Positions 8,040-18,300 of a stretch of 33,844 bases of DNA are shown here, piece after piece. Position 1 is the first letter of the stretch. Every line of letters begins with the position of its first letter. This stretch comes from RGIG1828 sp045541875 (lineage in GTDB: Bacteria > Bacillota > Clostridia > UMGS1810). Location of the stretch: assembly GCA_045541875.1 (NCBI GenBank), contig JAZQJX010000103.1, forward strand, positions 1-33,844, in the 5' to 3' direction. Under the pieces are notes generated by a model. It was not told the DNA's origin. It searched no databases and was given only the letters and a program-made list of their open reading frames with translations. The position numbers and the translations under genes were made by a program.

Positions 8040-8093
8040 TAACTCTGCCCTCGTGTATGAGATAATAATAGTTTTGAAATGGAGGGTTATATT

Positions 8094-9047
8094 ATGATCG
8101 AAATGGAAAAACCCCGCGTTGAATGTGTGGAAAAATCTCCCGACGGAAAATACGCAAAGTTTGAAGTGGAACCTTTAGAGAGAGGCTACGGAATAACACT
8201 TGGTAACTCCATCAGAAGAGTGCTTTTGTCATCTCTTCCCGGTGCGGCTCCAACAAGCGTTAAAATTGACGGCGTACTCCACGAGTTTTCAACAATCCCG
8301 GGTGTAAAAGAAGATGTAACCGAAATCATTCTGAATGTTAAAAGAATTGTTGCAAAACTTTACTGCGATACTCCCAAAACTGTCTACATTGAAGCAACAG
8401 GAGAAGGCGAAGTATTTGCAAGAGACATCAGATGTGACCATGAGGTTGAAATTATAAACGGCGATCTTCACATTGCAACATTAAGTGACAATGCACGCCT
8501 TTATATGGAAATTACTCTTTCTAAAGGAAGAGGATATGTAACAAGCGAAAAAAATAAAGAGAATATGCAAAACGTTATCGGCGTTATCCCTGTAGATTCA
8601 ATTTATTCACCTATCGATAAGGTAAATTACTATGTTACAAACACCCGTGTAGGACAGGTTACCGATTATGATAAGCTTACTCTTGAAATTTTTGCAGACG
8701 GAACAATAACTCCCGAAGAGGCTCTCTCTCTTAGTGCAAAAATTTTGAATGATCACATGAATTTGTTCATTGACCTTACAGAAGAGATCAGAGATACTGA
8801 TATCATGGTTGAAAAAGAAGAAGACAAGAAAGACAAAGTTTTGGAACTCACAATTGAAGAACTTGACCTTTCTGTTCGTTCTTTCAACTGCCTCAAACGT
8901 GCAGGTATCAACACTGTTGAAGACCTCGTATCCAAGTCTGAGGGTGAAATGATGAGAGTCAGAAATCTTGGAAGAAAATCTCTTGAAGAGGTTGTAGGCA
9001 AGCTTAACTCATTAGGCTTCCAGTTCTCAAAGGAATATGATGAATAA
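8094..9047 (+). CDS. rpoA: DNA-directed RNA polymerase subunit alpha
   Basis: Alpha dimerises to nucleate RNA polymerase assembly; its C-terminal domain binds UP elements and activators such as the AraC-type proteins encoded here. Using ATG 8094, 7 bases after GGAGGG, the protein is 317 residues. The N-terminal domain (about 1-230) has FEVEPLERGYGITLGNSIRR and the C-terminal domain (about 245-317) has LDLSVRSFNCLKRAGINTV and RNLGRKSLEEV. An upstream in-frame ATG at 8079 adds MEGYI but would overlap the RBS. Confidence 0.97.
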   Translation: MIEMEKPRVECVEKSPDGKYAKFEVEPLERGYGITLGNSIRRVLLSSLPGAAPTSVKIDGVLHEFSTIPGVKEDVTEIILNVKRIVAKLYCDTPKTVYIEATGEGEVFARDIRCDHEVEIINGDLHIATLSDNARLYMEITLSKGRGYVTSEKNKENMQNVIGVIPVDSIYSPIDKVNYYVTNTRVGQVTDYDKLTLEIFADGTITPEEALSLSAKILNDHMNLFIDLTEEIRDTDIMVEKEEDKKDKVLELTIEELDLSVRSFNCLKRAGINTVEDLVSKSEGEMMRVRNLGRKSLEEVVGKLNSLGFQFSKEYDE

Positions 9048-9098
9048 GAACTCACAGAAGTTATGAACCTATATTTTGGTAAAAGGAGGTAAACACGC

Positions 9099-9440
9099 AT
9101 GCCCGGTACAAGAAAATTAGGCCGCGCGTCCGACCACAGAGATGCTACCTTAAGAAACCTGGTTACCGCTTTGCTTGAAAACGGCAGAATTGAAACAACT
9201 TTGCCTAAAGCAAAAGAAATCAGATGTATGGCTGAAAAAATGATTACTTTGGGTAAAACCAATACATTACACACCAGAAGACAGGCACTTTCCTATATCA
9301 CTAAGGAAGATGTTGTTACAAAGGTGTTTGCCGAAATCGCTCCCAAATACGCTGAGAGAAACGGCGGCTATACAAGAATTATGAAGATGGGTCCCAGACG
9401 TGGTGACGCTGCAGAAATGGCTATAATTGAATTAGTTTAA
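9099..9440 (+). CDS. rplQ: 50S ribosomal protein L17
   Basis: L17 lies by the polypeptide exit tunnel. The 113-residue product starts MPGTRKLGRASDHRDATLRN and ends GGYTRIMKMGPRRGDAAEMAIIEL, both family hallmarks. ATG 9099 follows AAAGGAGG. It is the last gene of the operon; the energy-coupling transporter genes that often follow in Firmicutes are absent and transcription stops at the next feature. Confidence 0.97.
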   Translation: MPGTRKLGRASDHRDATLRNLVTALLENGRIETTLPKAKEIRCMAEKMITLGKTNTLHTRRQALSYITKEDVVTKVFAEIAPKYAERNGGYTRIMKMGPRRGDAAEMAIIELV

Positions 9441-9460
9441 TTTCTGAAAAATCTAAAATT

Positions 9461-9510
9461 AAATCCCCGATACTGATTGGAAAACGCAATCAGTATCGGG
9501 GATTTTTATT
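9461..9510 (+). terminator. Rho-independent terminator of the ribosomal operon
   Basis: A perfect 19-bp stem (9461-9479 with 9487-9505), 7-base loop, GC-rich core CCCCGATACTG, ending in TTTTTATT. The end of the spc-alpha transcript. Confidence 0.95.
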
Positions 9511-9536
9511 GTATAGAAACGAAGTTTCCTATACAG

Positions 9537-9560
9537 AAAAAAACCCGCCACAGGCGGGTT
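9537..9560 (-). terminator. Rho-independent terminator for the small membrane protein gene
   Basis: On the minus strand AACCCGCC (9560-9553), loop TGT, GGCGGGTT (9549-9542) is followed by a run of T to 9537. It lies 43 bases after the minus-strand stop codon at 9603, so it closes that gene and faces the ribosomal operon terminator. Between the two, 9511-9534 forms an imperfect hairpin with one bulge. Confidence 0.85.
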
Positions 9561-9602
9561 CTGTCATAATTAGTATTAATGGTGATGATGTCTGTGTCTT
9601 TT

Positions 9603-9890
9603 TTATCTTTTTTTTCTGAGAAAAAGAGATGCAAAAGGAATATATTTTCTGTAGAGTTTACGAAGTTGTCCTCTCCAGTAATAGTATTCTTCACCATCGC
9701 TTCTTCTCATTTCCATTTTAAAATATCTTGCTCTCTTAAAAAAGGGAACATACACCTTTACTATCATCATAACAATAAAGAATATAACGAGCAGTACAAG
9801 GAAAATTTTGATTTGAGATGTATCGTTGCCGCTCGGTGGAGGGTAGTTTGCAGAACTGTATTTCATTGAATCCATCATTTGTAATTTCAT
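9603..9890 (-). CDS. Small single-pass membrane protein, unknown function
   Basis: A 95-residue protein (or 91 from Met5) not recognised as a known family. Residues 1-26 are polar with Pro/Ser (YPPPSGNDTSQ); about 27-50 is one hydrophobic segment (IKIFLVLLVIFFIVMMIVKV); the rest is rich in Arg, Lys, Tyr and Phe, presumably cytoplasmic by the positive-inside rule. It is real rather than a shadow: a perfect minus-strand promoter lies upstream (10172-10200), GGAG precedes the start and a clean terminator follows. GGAG abuts ATG 9890 and is 12 bases from ATG 9878, so the start is uncertain. Its 5' leader would contain the 127-bp tandem repeat. Confidence 0.75.
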   Translation of the reverse strand: MKLQMMDSMKYSSANYPPPSGNDTSQIKIFLVLLVIFFIVMMIVKVYVPFFKRARYFKMEMRRSDGEEYYYWRGQLRKLYRKYIPFASLFLRKKR

Positions 9891-9912
9891 CTCCGTGTAA
9901 AAAGAATTACTG

Positions 9913-10180
9913 TGTCCATTATACCATGAGTAAAAATGCTTGCTTGCAAGGGCATTTTTACGAAGCCGTCAATGGCACAGGAGTGCGACAGCACACAAAC
10001 GGCGAAGCCGTAAAGACTTGCGACAAGCAAGGGTAAGAGTGTCCATTATACCATGAGTAAAAATACTTGCTTGCAAGGGTATTTTTACGAAGCCGTCAAT
10101 GGCACAGGAGTGCGACAGCACACAAACGGCGAAGCCGTAAAGACTTGCGACAAGCAAGGATTACTGTGTCCATTATACCA
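9913..10180. repeat. 127-bp tandem repeat, two full units plus a 14-bp partial
   Basis: Units 9913-10039 and 10040-10166, then a partial copy 10167-10180; the period is exactly 127. Internally the units differ only at 9938/10065 (G to A) and 9953/10080 (C to T); four further differences lie at the unit ends. The two internal changes pair with each other in a 10-bp stem (9930-9939 with 9952-9961), so G-C became A-T. Further hairpins: GTGC-GACA-GCAC, ACGGC-GAA-GCCGT and CTTGC-GACAA-GCAAG. A 21-bp direct repeat (9906-9926 and 10160-10180) brackets the array. Each copy carries TGGTATAAT on the minus strand, an extended -10 box. No coding sequence is supported here; the rest of 9891-10285 holds the two promoters below. 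Confidence 0.95.
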
Positions 10181-10200
10181 ACCATCCATTTTCCTGTCAA
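10172..10200 (-). promoter_or_regulatory. Consensus promoter for the small membrane protein gene
   Basis: On the minus strand TTGACA (10200-10195), 17 bases, TATAAT (10177-10172), with TGG making an extended -10. It reads leftward through the tandem repeat to the gene ending at 9603, giving a leader of about 275 bases. Copies of the -10 box alone recur at 10050-10045 and 9923-9918. Confidence 0.85.
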
Positions 10201-10222
10201 TGAGGATAATGCCCCAATTTAA

Positions 10223-10251
10223 TTGACATAAAACCTTTTTTTGTGTATAAT
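10223..10251 (+). promoter_or_regulatory. Consensus promoter of the alaX-type gene
   Basis: TTGACA (10223-10228), 17-base spacer, TATAAT (10246-10251): a perfect match to the housekeeping consensus. RNA would start near 10258, leaving a leader of about 28 bases, too short for a T-box or riboswitch. Confidence 0.88.
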
Positions 10252-10285
10252 TTTATGTGTTAATAAAAAATATGGAGAGAATAGT

Positions 10286-11431
10286 ATGACCGTAAAATTA
10301 TATGATGAAAACAGTTATCTGACAGAGTTTGACGCAACTGTAGAGAAGTGCGAAAAAACAGATTCAGAATATAAAATCACTCTTGATAAGACCGCATTTT
10401 TCCCTGAAGAGGGAGGACAATGCTGTGACAGAGGCAATCTCGATGGCAAGAGTGTAAAAAAAGTTGAAATTTCGGGAGATGAAATATATCACTATGTTGA
10501 TTCTCCTTTTGAAATCGGGCAAAAAGTAAGAGGGGAAATAGATTTTTCTCTTCGCTTCCGAAACATGCAAAACCACAGCGGAGAACACATTATCTGTGGT
10601 ATTGCCCATTCCCTTTTCGGCTATGAAAATGTGGGATTCCATCTTGGTGAAGATATTGTCACAATGGATCTTAGCGGTGAACTTTCAGATTTGGACATAG
10701 AAAAAATCGAAAGACTTGCAAATGAGGCAATAGCCAAAAATATGCCAGTTACTGCCTTCTATCCGTCAAAAGAAGAACTTGAAACTATTCAATACAGGGC
10801 AAAAGGTGAAATTGAGGGAAATGTGAGAATTGTAAACATCGGTGACGTGGATTCCTGTGCCTGCTGCGCACCTCACGTTGGGGCTACAGGTGAAATCGGA
10901 ATAATAAAAATCATAGATTCCATGCGCCATCGGGGCGGAATGAGACTTTCCATTCTTTGCGGATTTGATGCCCTTTCCGACTATAATCTCAGAATGAAAG
11001 AGGCAAAGGAGATTTCAAATCTTCTATCAGTTCCCCAATCGGAAATTGCATTGGGAGTCAAAAAACTCAATTCCGACCAACAGATGCTTAAAACAAAAAT
11101 TTCCGAAATGAAAAAGCAGATTGTTAAACTTACCGTTGAAAGCGCAGATACCACAAAAGAAAAACTTTGTCTTTTCTTTGATGATATGGATATGGATGGA
11201 CTTCGATTCGGGGCGAATCTTCTTTTAGAGAAAAAAGTTCCTTTTGCCGCTCTTTTATCGGGAGATGACGAAAACGGTTATTCATATGTTCTCGTCACAT
11301 CAGACGGAGATGTTTCATCCCAGACAAAAAGTGCGAATGAGGCACTTTCGGGAAGAGGCGGCGGAAAAGGACCAATGGCCACGGGAAAATTTATGGCAAG
11401 TGAGGAAGAGATAAGAACATATTTTGGATAA
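10286..11431 (+). CDS. Alanyl-tRNA editing hydrolase, long AlaX type
   Basis: AlaX proteins are free-standing relatives of the editing domain of alanyl-tRNA synthetase that deacylate mischarged Ser-tRNA(Ala) or Gly-tRNA(Ala) in the cytoplasm. ATG 10286, 8 bases after GGAG, gives 381 residues. The zinc site is HSGEH (H97, H101) and CCAPH (C193, H197), followed by GATGEIG and HRGGMRLSILCG. The C-terminal part (about 240-381) has a helical stretch and a DHHA1-like end with SGRGGGKGPMATGKF, so this is the long class with a dimerising/tRNA-binding tail rather than a bare editing domain. A longer in-frame start at 10241 lies upstream of the transcription start and is rejected. Convergent with the AraC gene, 16 bases apart, with no obvious terminator between. 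Confidence 0.93.
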   Translation: MTVKLYDENSYLTEFDATVEKCEKTDSEYKITLDKTAFFPEEGGQCCDRGNLDGKSVKKVEISGDEIYHYVDSPFEIGQKVRGEIDFSLRFRNMQNHSGEHIICGIAHSLFGYENVGFHLGEDIVTMDLSGELSDLDIEKIERLANEAIAKNMPVTAFYPSKEELETIQYRAKGEIEGNVRIVNIGDVDSCACCAPHVGATGEIGIIKIIDSMRHRGGMRLSILCGFDALSDYNLRMKEAKEISNLLSVPQSEIALGVKKLNSDQQMLKTKISEMKKQIVKLTVESADTTKEKLCLFFDDMDMDGLRFGANLLLEKKVPFAALLSGDDENGYSYVLVTSDGDVSSQTKSANEALSGRGGGKGPMATGKFMASEEEIRTYFG

Positions 11432-11447
11432 TTCCTTTTTGTTTGCC

Positions 11448-12218
11448 TTATTTGTTCTTCCTTGCCAGACGGTATTCTTCAGGGGTGATGCCCATAATCT
11501 CCTTGAAATTGCGGTTAAAACTTCTGAGAGATTTATATCCCACGCTATAGGCACATTCTGATATGTTTTCGTTCCCAAGAGATATAAGGTCTGTCGCTTT
11601 GTTTATGCGATAGTGGTTGATATATTTATTAAATGAAATTCCTGCAAGATTTTTGAATTGCCTAGAAAGATATGAATAGTTAAAGGACAAATTCTTGGAA
11701 ATTATTTCAAGAGAGCAGTTTTCAGCATAGTTTTTATCTACAAAGTTGAAAACCTCGTGCAAAAGATTTCCGTAGTAATGAGTCCTTTTTTCATAATCGG
11801 CGGTTTTGTCGAAAAAAGAGCACACAGAATAGAGAATTCCTTTCTTTTCGTAAAGAGGCAAGGAATCATTCAGGCCATAGAGTTTTTCACTGAGTTCTCT
11901 TCCCATCACAAATTTGTTGTCACAAGGCACAGAGTCTGCATATTTGTTTATATATGCTCCAACCAACTCTGGGGAGAAAATGTAGAGAAAGTGCTTCCCC
12001 TCATTCCCGTGAAAAGAGTGTAACTGATAGGGAAAAATCAGGGCAGACTCACCCTCAAAGAGAGATATTGTCCTTTGGTCAATTGTCAAATTTTGTCTTC
12101 CTGAAAGGACGGTCACAAGTTCCATGGAGTTGTGAATATGAGCAGGGAAATCAAAGTTGGGCTTTTCTTCTCTGGAAATTCTGTCCGGACCTTCAAAATG
12201 TTCATTTTGGTAAAACAT
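11448..12218 (-). CDS. AraC/XylS-family transcriptional regulator
   Basis: A 256-residue activator-type regulator. The N-terminal half is a cupin-like sugar-binding domain (AHIHNSMELVTVLSG, about 28-42; FPYQLHSFHG). The C-terminal ~100 residues hold two helix-turn-helix motifs: LEIISKNLSFNYSYLSRQFK and ISECAYSVGYKSLRSFNRNFK, then GITPEEYR. ATG 12218 lies 9 bases after AGGA; an in-frame TTG at 12224 is the alternative. It is divergent from the giant GH43 gene with 130 bases between, and its -35 box overlaps a palindrome, so control of that gene and of itself is the natural inference. The inducer is unknown. Confidence 0.92.
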   Translation of the reverse strand: MFYQNEHFEGPDRISREEKPNFDFPAHIHNSMELVTVLSGRQNLTIDQRTISLFEGESALIFPYQLHSFHGNEGKHFLYIFSPELVGAYINKYADSVPCDNKFVMGRELSEKLYGLNDSLPLYEKKGILYSVCSFFDKTADYEKRTHYYGNLLHEVFNFVDKNYAENCSLEIISKNLSFNYSYLSRQFKNLAGISFNKYINHYRINKATDLISLGNENISECAYSVGYKSLRSFNRNFKEIMGITPEEYRLARKNK

Positions 12219-12252
12219 AATCAATCATCCTGAAAGTAAAATTATGTCTATT

Positions 12253-12281
12253 ATTATATATTTTTTTGCAGGACATGTCAA
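12253..12281 (-). promoter_or_regulatory. Consensus promoter of the first araC-type gene, with overlapping palindrome
   Basis: Minus strand: TTGACA (12281-12276), 17 bases, TATAAT (12258-12253), a perfect consensus. The palindrome GACATGTC (12272-12279) overlaps the -35 box. The same ten bases TTGACATGTC occur at the second araC-type gene (24115-24106). Confidence 0.82.
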
Positions 12282-12299
12282 CATGAAATATGCTACAAT
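12272..12299 (+). promoter_or_regulatory. Candidate activator-dependent promoter of the giant GH43 gene
   Basis: TGCTACAAT (12291-12299) is an extended -10 box. No good -35 box lies 17 bases upstream; instead the palindrome GACATGTC (12272-12279) occupies that place, as expected for a promoter that needs an activator such as the divergent AraC protein. Leader to ATG 12349 would be about 43 bases. Motif-based inference. Confidence 0.45.
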
Positions 12300-12348
12300 A
12301 AATATGATGGTTATTAGCCAGATATATCTTATAGGGAGGTATAACACG

Positions 12349-15300
12349 ATGAAAAATAAAAGAATTATCTCTGTTTGTCTGTGTTTTGCTATGATTTTTT
12401 CTGTTGTGGGAGCATTTCCTGCAATGTCAGACAGTTCGGTTATCAGGTCATATTTTGACTTTACAATGGAAAACTGGACAGAAGCATCAGACAGATTAAA
12501 CTCTGATGGTACAACTGTTCAGCAATCTCTTTCAGGCACCACTGACGGTAGTTGGAATCTGAATGCCGGCGATGTCGTGGAGGAACTTGTTTTTGATGCC
12601 GAGAGAAATTCAAAGGTGTGGAAACTTACAAAACAGTCAGCAGCAACAGGCAACCGTTCTAGAATTCGCTTTGATGCCGCCGACAAAACTTTTGAAAGAA
12701 ATACTCTCTGGACGGAAATAACCTTTAAGTACGAAGGTGGTTTTGCAGGGCTTGGTTGGGAATATAATATGGCTGTTGCACCTGTATACATAGATAACTC
12801 GGGCAACATCAGAAAATTCGCCTATAACTTTTTTGACAATCAGTCAAGCGGAGCCATCATAAGTTCATCACCCCTTGAACTTGGAAAATGGTACACTCTT
12901 TCTGTTGCAATAGACTATCCAAACGCTCCAAATGCAGACGGCGGACCGCTTTATGTGTGGCTTAACGGAGAGAAAATTTTTGATGGAACAGACTACAATT
13001 CGAATTTACGGCTTGAAAATTCCAACGGTACAGCCGCATCTCCTTTTAACTACATTGATTTTAACTTTTGTCGCCCTGACAGCGCGGCTTCCACAGTATA
13101 TATAGACAATTTTATGATGTATACAACGGCAACTTTAGATAATCACCCGGAAACGGATTTTTCCGGTTTGTCCATCGAAGATGCAGATTCAGGCGATGAC
13201 ATCACCGTTTCCGGTGACCGAATTTCTGCCACCGCCGAAACAACGGTTGCTGATTTGAAAAAGGCACTTACATTCCCTGGAAATACAACCGTTACTTTCA
13301 CCAAAGACGGGGAAACTGCTTCGGATTCAGATACTGTTTCAGGATGCAGAGTCTGCGTTAATTCAGACTCTACAGACGGATATAAAGTATATTATATATA
13401 TGCAGATGCATCCCGGACCATATCCCAGACCTACTTTGATATGGATATGGACAACTGGGCATCCACATCTGACAAGAAAAATTATGACGGCACTTCCGTT
13501 TCCGGATTCAACTGGGTATCTTCGTTTGCACCAAAAGCAGACAGTGTGGAGAGTAATGAACTCTTTGGCGGGAAATCCTGGGTAATAACAGATTCGGAGG
13601 GGTCCACCGGACACTATGCCCGGGCAAGATATAACGCAACAATCCCAACTTTCTTTGATTCCTCAGAGGTTTTGTGGACTGAAATCACACTTAAATTTGA
13701 AGGTCAGTTTGCTCCTCTTGGATGGGAGCATGATGCGGCACGTTCCCCCATTCACATTGGCTCGGATGGCAAACTTTACAGATTCGGACGATGGGTATAT
13801 AATGCCACTGAAACAGGAAAAAATTACGATGGCGGAACGCCCCTTGACTATCAACTGAAACTTGGACATTGGTATACAATTTCTGTTGCTCTTGATTTTA
13901 CAAAGGATGCAAGCGGAACCGGCGCACCTCTTTATGTGTGGGTAAACGGCGAAAAAATTGCTTCCGGCACAGACACAGTATCGGAACTGAAGGCAGGTGG
14001 GAGTTTCAAGTATATTGATTTCTGGATTGATCAGGTTGCATCAGGAGAGACAACTGTGTGGGTGGATAGTTTCAGACTATACACAACCGAAACTCTTGAT
14101 AAATTCCCTGAGTCAGTGTTTGAAGGTGTGACACTTACAGATGCAAACTCTTCAGATGATATAACAGTAAAGGATAGTTATATTTCCGCTCCTGATTTTG
14201 TGACTGCATCGGGGATGCTTTCTGCAGTTTCATGCCCTGCTGATTGCACTATCAGTTTTGTGAGAGGTAATTCCCTTATTTTGGGTGACAGTCTTGTCAA
14301 CAGGGCATATCTTTATGTGATTTCCAACACCACAGGTGGATATAAAGGATATGAAATTAATCCTGAATGCTCAAATATTTTAGGTTCATATTTTAATATG
14401 AATATGGACAACTGGACCGGCACATCTCAAAAACTCAATATAGACTCTTCGTCTGTTTCCGGCTTTGGATGGGCAACAGGCTCATTTGCACCGACATCTG
14501 ATTCTTTAGCAACAGATATCAGAAACGGAGGAAAGTCCTGGGTGGTTACTGAGGATACCAATGGCACAGGTCACTATGCAAGAGCCAGATTCAACAGTGG
14601 GATTCCAAAGAATTTTGAAAGTTCATATGTTCTTTGGACGGAAATATCTCTTAAATTTGAAGGGGAATTTACCCCCGCAGGCTGGGAACATGATATGGCG
14701 GTAGCCCCGGTATATGTTGACTCAGATGGTATGCTTCGCAAATTTGTTCAGAGAGTATATAACGATAGCGACAAACTTGGTGAATATGTGGGAGACGGCT
14801 ATCGGTTGGAACTTGGAAAATGGTATCACATTGTGGCGGCTCTCGATTTTGCCGGAGCAGATGCCGGAAGCGGTGCGCCCCTTTATGTGTGGGTAAATGG
14901 TGAAAGAATAGAAGACGGCGAAAGCAACAACTCCAACATAAAATCAGGTGCAGGCTTTAACTACTACGATTTGTGGATTGACAAACCCATATCAGGAGCA
15001 TCAACTGTGTGGGTGGATAATTTCAGTTCATATCTTACAGCGGATGTAGATGACCACGCAGAAAAAGAGTTTGAAGGGCTCTCGGCATCGGATGCAAATC
15101 TTACCGATGAAATCACTATTTCAGGAAATATCATTAGCACACCAGCGGGAACGAAACTTTCGGATATTAAATCTGCAATCACTTTTGCAGACGGCACCTT
15201 GGGAGCATACACCTGGAATGGTCTTGCTATGACTGACGATGACGAGGCACAAGATGTAGTTCTCTATGTAACAAAGATGGATTCTCCCGCATTTGGCACT

Positions 15301-18300
15301 TACTATATCAATCCATATACTTTCAGCGAAAAAATATACTTTGATATGAACATGGAAAACTGGCAAAGTGCCGATGACAGAAAAAACACCGACGGAACAA
15401 CGGTTCTGGGTGCAGATGGGGACACCTTTGAATGGGATGAATTGCCAAAATCACAGGAGTTATCTTCGGATAGGGATAAAAAATCAAATGTTCTTTGCTT
15501 CACTCCCGATATTAACACAAAAGCACGTCTTGAACTTGACGATAAAAACTTTGAAAAGAACGTTTTATGGTCAGAACTTTCTTTTAAATTTGATGGCTCA
15601 TTCTCATCTCTTGGATGGAACTTTTCAAAAGGAACAGCACCATTTTATGTTGACTTTGATGGATATATGAAATATGGTGACGGAAACCTTCTTTCAGATT
15701 CCTATGTTTTGGAGACGGGAGTGTGGTATCACGTTGCTGTTGCCATTGATTCCACAGGTGTGCCAATAGGCCAAGGCGGAAAACTTGACGTGTGGATAAA
15801 CGGAGCAAAACTTGCATCAGGAATTCCTCTTGGTGAGGATTTCAGCCTTGTTGATGTTAAAAAAGATGAAAGCGGAAACATTGTGAGTGCGCAAATCTCC
15901 GAAAACCTTGGCTATATTGAACTTTTTGCCCGAGCATCAGAGGAGGCAGAAGGGAAAATAAGCATTGATAATTTCAGGTTTTATACAAGTGAGAAAATCG
16001 ACGATCACCCACGGGATGATTTTGAGGATGTAATTGTGTCAGATACTGATAGTGCAGATTTTATCTCAGTTTTCGGCTACAAAATAACAGTTCCTGAGGG
16101 CACAAGCGTCGGGGATGTGAAAAAAGCATTCAAAACAGACGGAAGCATCAGCATCTCCCGAGACGGTGCATCTGCAGATGTTGATGAGGAGGCAGATGGT
16201 TGTACAGTTTATTTTAATTCCCCAAACGGTATCGGCTTTAAGATTTACAAAGTGGAGGCTTCCATTTCTAAAGACAATGTACTTCCCATAAAATATTATG
16301 AAATAGATTTTGACTGCGAAGCAGACTGGAACACAAAATGGGTAAATAAGGCAAATCCCGGACATACATTTGAGTATATTTCTGCCCTGTCATCTATTGA
16401 AAAGAATGCACCTTCCCCCGTTCTTACAAAAGAGCCTGATGGTGACGGCAATTCTTTGTTCCTGTCAGCATCGGGAAATCAGGGAAGTTGGCATATAGGT
16501 GAAGGTACGGATTTCACCCTGTCTGATGCAGACTATTCAAACTGTACAATGTGGTATGAGATTTCCTTTAAGTTCATTGATTCTGTAATCCCCCTTTCCA
16601 TGGATGCAACAGGAAACATTTTTGAAATCACCTCTGACGGAAAACTTTTTGTCGCAGGAGGCTCTGTGGCTTGCACAACATCTTCAGGCGAGGAAATTAT
16701 TCTTGCTTCGGATAAGTGGCACAGACTTGGTGTTGCCATGGATTCGACCGGTGATGGCACAAGGGTTTATACATGGCTTGATGGTGAAGAATTGAAGTTC
16801 CCCGAAAACCTGATTTCTTCTCTTTCAAAGGCGGAAGGCTTTGGTATCACCTTTAATTTTGATGGCAGCGGTAAAGTGCTTGTGGATAATATAAGAGTCT
16901 ATGCTTACGGCAAGGAAGCAAAATCAGGACTTGAAATATTTAATGGCACAAAAGATGTGGATTCTGACAATATTACGGTTGAATATTTCAACAATACCGA
17001 TGGTGATATAACTCATACTCTCATTGCCTGTGCGTATGGTTATGACAATGAAATGCTGGCATTAACAAAACTTGATAACCATTGCATTAGGGTGGGATAT
17101 GGTAAAATTGCAATTCCCCTTCCCGAAAGTGAAGAGAAGCCTGTTACCTACAAACTCTTTGTGTGGGATTCATTAGATGATTGTATGGCCCTGGCATCAA
17201 ATGTTATTATAAGCACAAGCGAGGAAAGCCAAATGATAAATTATGCAGTAAATCCTTTTCTTCCCGGATATGAATATGTTCCCGATGGTGAGCCATATGT
17301 GTTTGGCGACAGACTGTATGTTTTCGGAAGCCACGACACCTACAATTCAGATATATACTGCGACGAAAGATATATGGGCTGGTCAGCACCTGTAGATGAC
17401 CTTTCCGATTGGAGATTTGAAGGGGAAATCTTCAACCGTGCAGACGATCCCAACTACAAGGGCGGAGAAATGATGCTCCATGCTCCTGATGTTGCAAAGG
17501 GTGCAGACGGAAGATATTATCTTTACTATTCCATCAACGGCACAGGCGCACTGGGTGTTGCAGTTTGTGATACTCCTGCAGGTCACTATGAATATTATGG
17601 CAGAATATCCTACTCTGATGGTACAACTCTGGGAAGCAAAACGGACGACCCCATGCCGCTTGATCCGGGCATATTTGTGGATGATGACGGCAGAGTATAT
17701 CTTTATATGGGGTATGTTCCTTCAAATCCAAGTTACACAAACCTTGAAGCATCCGGAAGAAAGATTCAGGGATGTTTCTGCGTTGAACTTTCAAGCGATA
17801 TGAAAACCATTATTTCAGATGCGCGCTTGATTGCTCCTGGATGGCATACCTCAGACGGCACAAGTTTTGAGGGATATGGATTCTTTGAAGCTGCAAGTAT
17901 GAGAAAGATTAACGAAAAATATTATTTTATATATTCGCCCGATTCCGGAACAAATCTTTGTTATGCAACCGGAGATTCACCTGTTGGTCCATTCACCTTT
18001 GGAGGCGTTATAGTAAATAACACTGACTATGGCTACAAGGGTAATACCCGGAGAAAAGCGATTCCCGGAAACAATCACGGAAGTGTGGCCTGTGTGGATG
18101 GTCAATACTATATCTTCTATCACCGTCAGACAGGCTCCGGACTTTCAAGACAGGCATGCGCCGAGAAAATATATATTAATGAAGACGGCTCAATTGACCA
18201 GGTGTGTGTGACAAGTTGCGGTCTTTCGTCTGTGCCTCTTCCTGCAAAGGGAAGTTACAGTGCTCACATTGCCTGCAACCTTATAACTTCGTCTGCAAAA

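Noticed and set aside
9969..10157. Short minus-strand open frame inside the 127-bp repeat
   Set aside because: It reads through repeat hairpins, has no RBS, and the compensatory change fits structure rather than coding.
10252..10285. T-box or riboswitch ahead of the AlaX-type gene, given its tRNA(Ala) role
   Set aside because: The leader from the perfect promoter is only about 28 bases.
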